In this document: piece after piece, positions 61,629 through 64,000 of the stretch | Layout: every line of letters starts with the position of its first letter | Numbering within the stretch: the stretch's first letter is position 1 | Source: Bosea sp. 685 | Lineage (GTDB): Bacteria > Pseudomonadota > Alphaproteobacteria > Rhizobiales > Beijerinckiaceae | Assembly: GCF_031884435.1 (NCBI RefSeq) | Contig: NZ_CP134779.1 | Span: forward strand, 1,178,001-1,242,000 | DNA: 64,000 nucleotides | Direction: 5' to 3' | Made by a program: the position numbers and the translations under genes | Notes under the pieces: model-generated | What the model saw: the letters and a program-made list of their open reading frames with translations, nothing else | Databases searched by the model: none | What the model was told of the DNA's origin: nothing

Positions 61629-63752
61629 ATGACCGATGTGACGGCAGGCCAAGGCGGCGGCTTCAACATGCCGAGCCGCGGCGCGATGGGGAAGCTCCTC
61701 AACCGGCCGGACCTGTTCCTGGCGATCGGCGTCATGGGCATCCTGGTGGTGCTCATCTTCCCGCTGCCGGCGGTCCTGCTCGACCTTTTGCTGGCGCTTT
61801 CGATCATCCTGTCGGTGCTGGTTTTGATGACGGCGCTGTTCATCGAGGAGCCGCTGGAGTTTTCGGCCTTCCCGACGGTGCTGCTGATCGTCACGATGTT
61901 CCGGCTGGCGCTGAACCTCGCCTCGACGCGCCTGATCCTGCAGCACGGGCATGAGGGCACTTCGGCGGCCGGCCACGTCATCGAGGCCTTCGCCAGTTTC
62001 GTGATGGGCGGCAATTTCGTGATCGGGGTGATCGTCTTCACCATCCTGATCATCGTCAACTTCGTCGTCATCACCAAGGGTTCGGGCCGTATCGCCGAGG
62101 TCGCGGCGCGCTTCGCGCTCGACGCCATGCCGGGCAAGCAGATGGCGATCGACGCCGATCTCTCGGCCGGGCTGATCGATCAGGAGGTCGCGAAAGTCCG
62201 GCGCAAGGCGCTGGAGGACGAGGCGAACTTCTTCGGCTCGATGGACGGCGCCTCGAAATTCGTGCGCGGCGATGCGATCGCGGCCCTGCTGATCACCTTT
62301 ATCAACGTGCTCGGCGGCATCATCATCGGCGTCGCGCAGCAGGGCATGAGCTTTGGCGCGGCCGCGCATAACTATACGATGTTGACCGTCGGTGACGGTC
62401 TCGTCAGCCAGATTCCGGCGTTGATCGTCTCGACGGCGGCTGGCCTGCTCGTCTCGAAATCGGGCGTGCGCGGTGCCGCCGACAAGGCGCTCGGCAAACA
62501 GCTCTCGGGCTACCCCAAGGCGCTCGGCATGTCGGCTGCGGTGATGCTGCTGATCGCGGTCCTGCCCGGCATCCCGATGCTACCCTTTCTTGTGCTGGCA
62601 GGCGGCTCGGCGTGGCTCGCGCGTCATTTCGGCAAGCTCGCCAAGACCAAGCAGACGGAGGAAGCGGTCGCGGCGCAGGCAGCCTCGCCGCTCTCCGCCG
62701 ACGGCACGCCGAAGGAGGAGACGCTCAACGACCTGCTCAAGCTCGACGAGCTCAAGATCGAGATCGGCTACGGCCTGCTGCCGCTGGTCAATGCGGCTGG
62801 CGGGCAGGACAGGCTGACGGACCAGGTCCGCGCATTGCGGCGCCAGCTCGCGGCCGAGCTCGGCTTCGTCATGCCGGCGGTGCGTATCGTCGACAACGTC
62901 CAGCTCGAGGCGAACTACTATTACATCAAGATCAAGGAGATCGATGCCGGGCACGGCATCGTTTATGCCGGCCAGTACATGGCCATGGACCCGATGGGTG
63001 GCGCGGTGAACCTGCCCGGCCATAATGTCCTGGAGCCGACCTTCGGCCTGCCCGCGACCTGGATTGACGCCGCCTTGCAGGACGAGGCGCAATTGCGCGG
63101 CTTCACCGTGGTGGACGCCGCGACCGTGATCTCGACGCATCTCACCGAGGTGCTGAAATCGAACATGCCCGAGCTGCTTTCGCATGGCGAGGTGCAGAAG
63201 CTGCTGCGCGAGCTGCAGAAGGACCATGCCGACCTGCTCAAGGAGATCGTGCCGAGCCAGATCTCGACCACAGGCATCCAGCGCGTGCTGCAATTGCTCC
63301 TGGCGGAACGCGTCTCGATCCGCGATCTCGCCACCATCATCGAGGGCATCGCCGAAGTCGCCGGCAGCATCAAGAATCCGCGCGACATCGCCGAGCATGT
63401 CCGCACGCGCCTTGCCCGTCAGATCTGCGCGCAGTTCTCCAACGGCCAGGGCAATCTGCCGATCATCACGCTCTCCTCGGCCTGGGAAAGCATCTTCGCC
63501 GAATCGATTATCGGCCAGGGCGAGGAGCGTCATCTCGCCATGCAGCCCTCGCGGCTGCAGGAGTTTGTGCGCCATGTCCGCGACAAGTTCGAGGAGGCGG
63601 CGCGCATCGGCGAGATGCCGGCGCTCGTCACCTCCGGACTGGCACGGCCCTTCGCGCGGCAGATCATCGAGCGCTTCCGCCGGGAGACGCCAGTGCTCTC
63701 GCAGGCCGAGATCCATCCCCGCGTCAGGCTGAAGACGGTCGGCAGCGTCTGA
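61629..63752 (+). CDS. flhA: Flagellar export gate protein FlhA
   Basis: 707 residues. The N-terminal half has eight membrane helices with the FHIPEP-type signature region (TALFIEEPLEFSAFPTVLLI, TMFRLALNLASTRLIL) and the conserved FINVLGGIIIGV. The C-terminal cytoplasmic domain (from residue about 360, KLDELKIEIGYGLLPLV) has GQYMAMDP, PGHNVLEPTFGLPATWI and DAATVISTHLTEVLKSN. It forms the nonameric export gate ring. The ATG at 61629 gives a normal-length N-terminus; the frame is open upstream but is non-family. Confidence 0.95.
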   Translation: MTDVTAGQGGGFNMPSRGAMGKLLNRPDLFLAIGVMGILVVLIFPLPAVLLDLLLALSIILSVLVLMTALFIEEPLEFSAFPTVLLIVTMFRLALNLASTRLILQHGHEGTSAAGHVIEAFASFVMGGNFVIGVIVFTILIIVNFVVITKGSGRIAEVAARFALDAMPGKQMAIDADLSAGLIDQEVAKVRRKALEDEANFFGSMDGASKFVRGDAIAALLITFINVLGGIIIGVAQQGMSFGAAAHNYTMLTVGDGLVSQIPALIVSTAAGLLVSKSGVRGAADKALGKQLSGYPKALGMSAAVMLLIAVLPGIPMLPFLVLAGGSAWLARHFGKLAKTKQTEEAVAAQAASPLSADGTPKEETLNDLLKLDELKIEIGYGLLPLVNAAGGQDRLTDQVRALRRQLAAELGFVMPAVRIVDNVQLEANYYYIKIKEIDAGHGIVYAGQYMAMDPMGGAVNLPGHNVLEPTFGLPATWIDAALQDEAQLRGFTVVDAATVISTHLTEVLKSNMPELLSHGEVQKLLRELQKDHADLLKEIVPSQISTTGIQRVLQLLLAERVSIRDLATIIEGIAEVAGSIKNPRDIAEHVRTRLARQICAQFSNGQGNLPIITLSSAWESIFAESIIGQGEERHLAMQPSRLQEFVRHVRDKFEEAARIGEMPALVTSGLARPFARQIIERFRRETPVLSQAEIHPRVRLKTVGSV

Positions 63753-63847
63753 GACGGCCGCCGGCAACACGGCTCCATCGCCTGACGCTGCTCGGGCTTG
63801 CCTCCTGCAACTCACATCCCGGTCGCATACGCCCAGCCAGCTTGACG

Positions 63848-63897
63848 CTCGATTGTTCACTATAATAGTATATCGTACTCTATAGTGGACAATCGAG
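63848..63897. promoter_or_regulatory. Candidate operator: 17-base inverted repeat before the acetyltransferase
   Basis: CTCGATTGTTCACTATA (63848-63864) and TATAGTGGACAATCGAG (63881-63897) pair with one mismatch around a 16-base A/T-rich loop. It ends 9 bases before the next ATG and contains several TATA-like steps, so promoter and operator probably overlap. Confidence 0.6.
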
Positions 63898-63906
63898 AGC
63901 GCGAGC

Positions 63907-64000
63907 ATGAGCATCCGACCGGCCCTTGCGGCCGACCTGCCGGCGATCCTGGCGATCTACAACGCTGTGATCGCGACCTCGACCGCGGTCTACACGGAGA
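63907..64000 (+). CDS. GNAT-family N-acetyltransferase, 5' part
   Basis: 31 codons before the right edge: SIRPALAADLPAILAIYNAV then STAVYTE. The IRPA-x-x-xDLPAIxxIYN start with a following VYTE is typical of phosphinothricin/methionine sulfone acetyltransferases (Pat/YncA-like). The CoA-binding part is outside the window. The start lies directly after a long inverted repeat. Confidence 0.8.
   Translation, partial: MSIRPALAADLPAILAIYNAVIATSTAVYTE

Overview
This window is chromosomal DNA from a high-GC alphaproteobacterium. The best guess is a Hyphomicrobiales member of the Bosea/Methylobacterium kind. The reasons are the strong G/C third-position bias, a SciP-FliF-FliG-FliH-FliN-FlbD-FlhA flagellar cluster of CtrA/SciP alphaproteobacteria, a PmtA-type methyltransferase, many periplasmic-binding-protein transporters, and several families of short palindromic repeats between genes. 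No rRNA, CRISPR array, phage or replication origin was seen. There is one tRNA, elongator tRNA-Met.

Positions 1-20029 form a peptide/amide uptake and breakdown region. A first oligopeptide-type ABC importer (partial binding protein, two permeases, fused double ATPase) leads into two hydrolase-family genes (M20 and M24). Converging on these is a class III aminotransferase, and next comes a GntR/FCD regulator. A C45 N-acyltransferase/hydrolase gene diverges from the regulator. A second importer follows, with two closely related binding proteins, two permeases and a fused ATPase, mixed with an alpha/beta hydrolase, a second GntR/FCD regulator and a cytoplasmic gamma-glutamyltransferase. Positions 20108-27044 (minus strand) carry a LysR regulator, a polar amino acid importer lacking its ATPase, an M20D amidohydrolase, a cystathionine beta-lyase-like enzyme and an orphan AapJ-like binding protein.

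Positions 27058-31841 hold repeat elements, a small zinc-ribbon protein, a VanZ-like protein, a sugar-phosphate transferase that would start exopolysaccharide synthesis, and a GDP-mannose-forming enzyme. Positions 31919-43953 are metabolic: an Asp/Glu racemase, a 3-hydroxyacyl-CoA dehydrogenase-like enzyme, two TTT/Bug binding proteins, a complete amino acid ABC importer, and a sugar-acid set (IlvD/Edd dehydratase, DapA-family lyase, GntR regulator, RraA-like protein, and the 3' remnant of a gluconolactonase). Positions 44288-50677 contain a frameshifted chemoreceptor, UDP-glucuronate epimerase, tRNA-Met, small exported proteins, a phospholipid methyltransferase and mnmA.

Positions 50916-63752 are a flagellar region: fliK (frameshifted), flgD, sciP, fliF, fliG, fliH, fliN, flbD and flhA. 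An MFS transporter and two related Tat-exported mini-proteins are inserted in it. A sigma-54 promoter candidate precedes fliK, and near-consensus CtrA boxes lie before sciP, fliF, flhA and the chemoreceptor. A GNAT acetyltransferase gene runs off the right edge.
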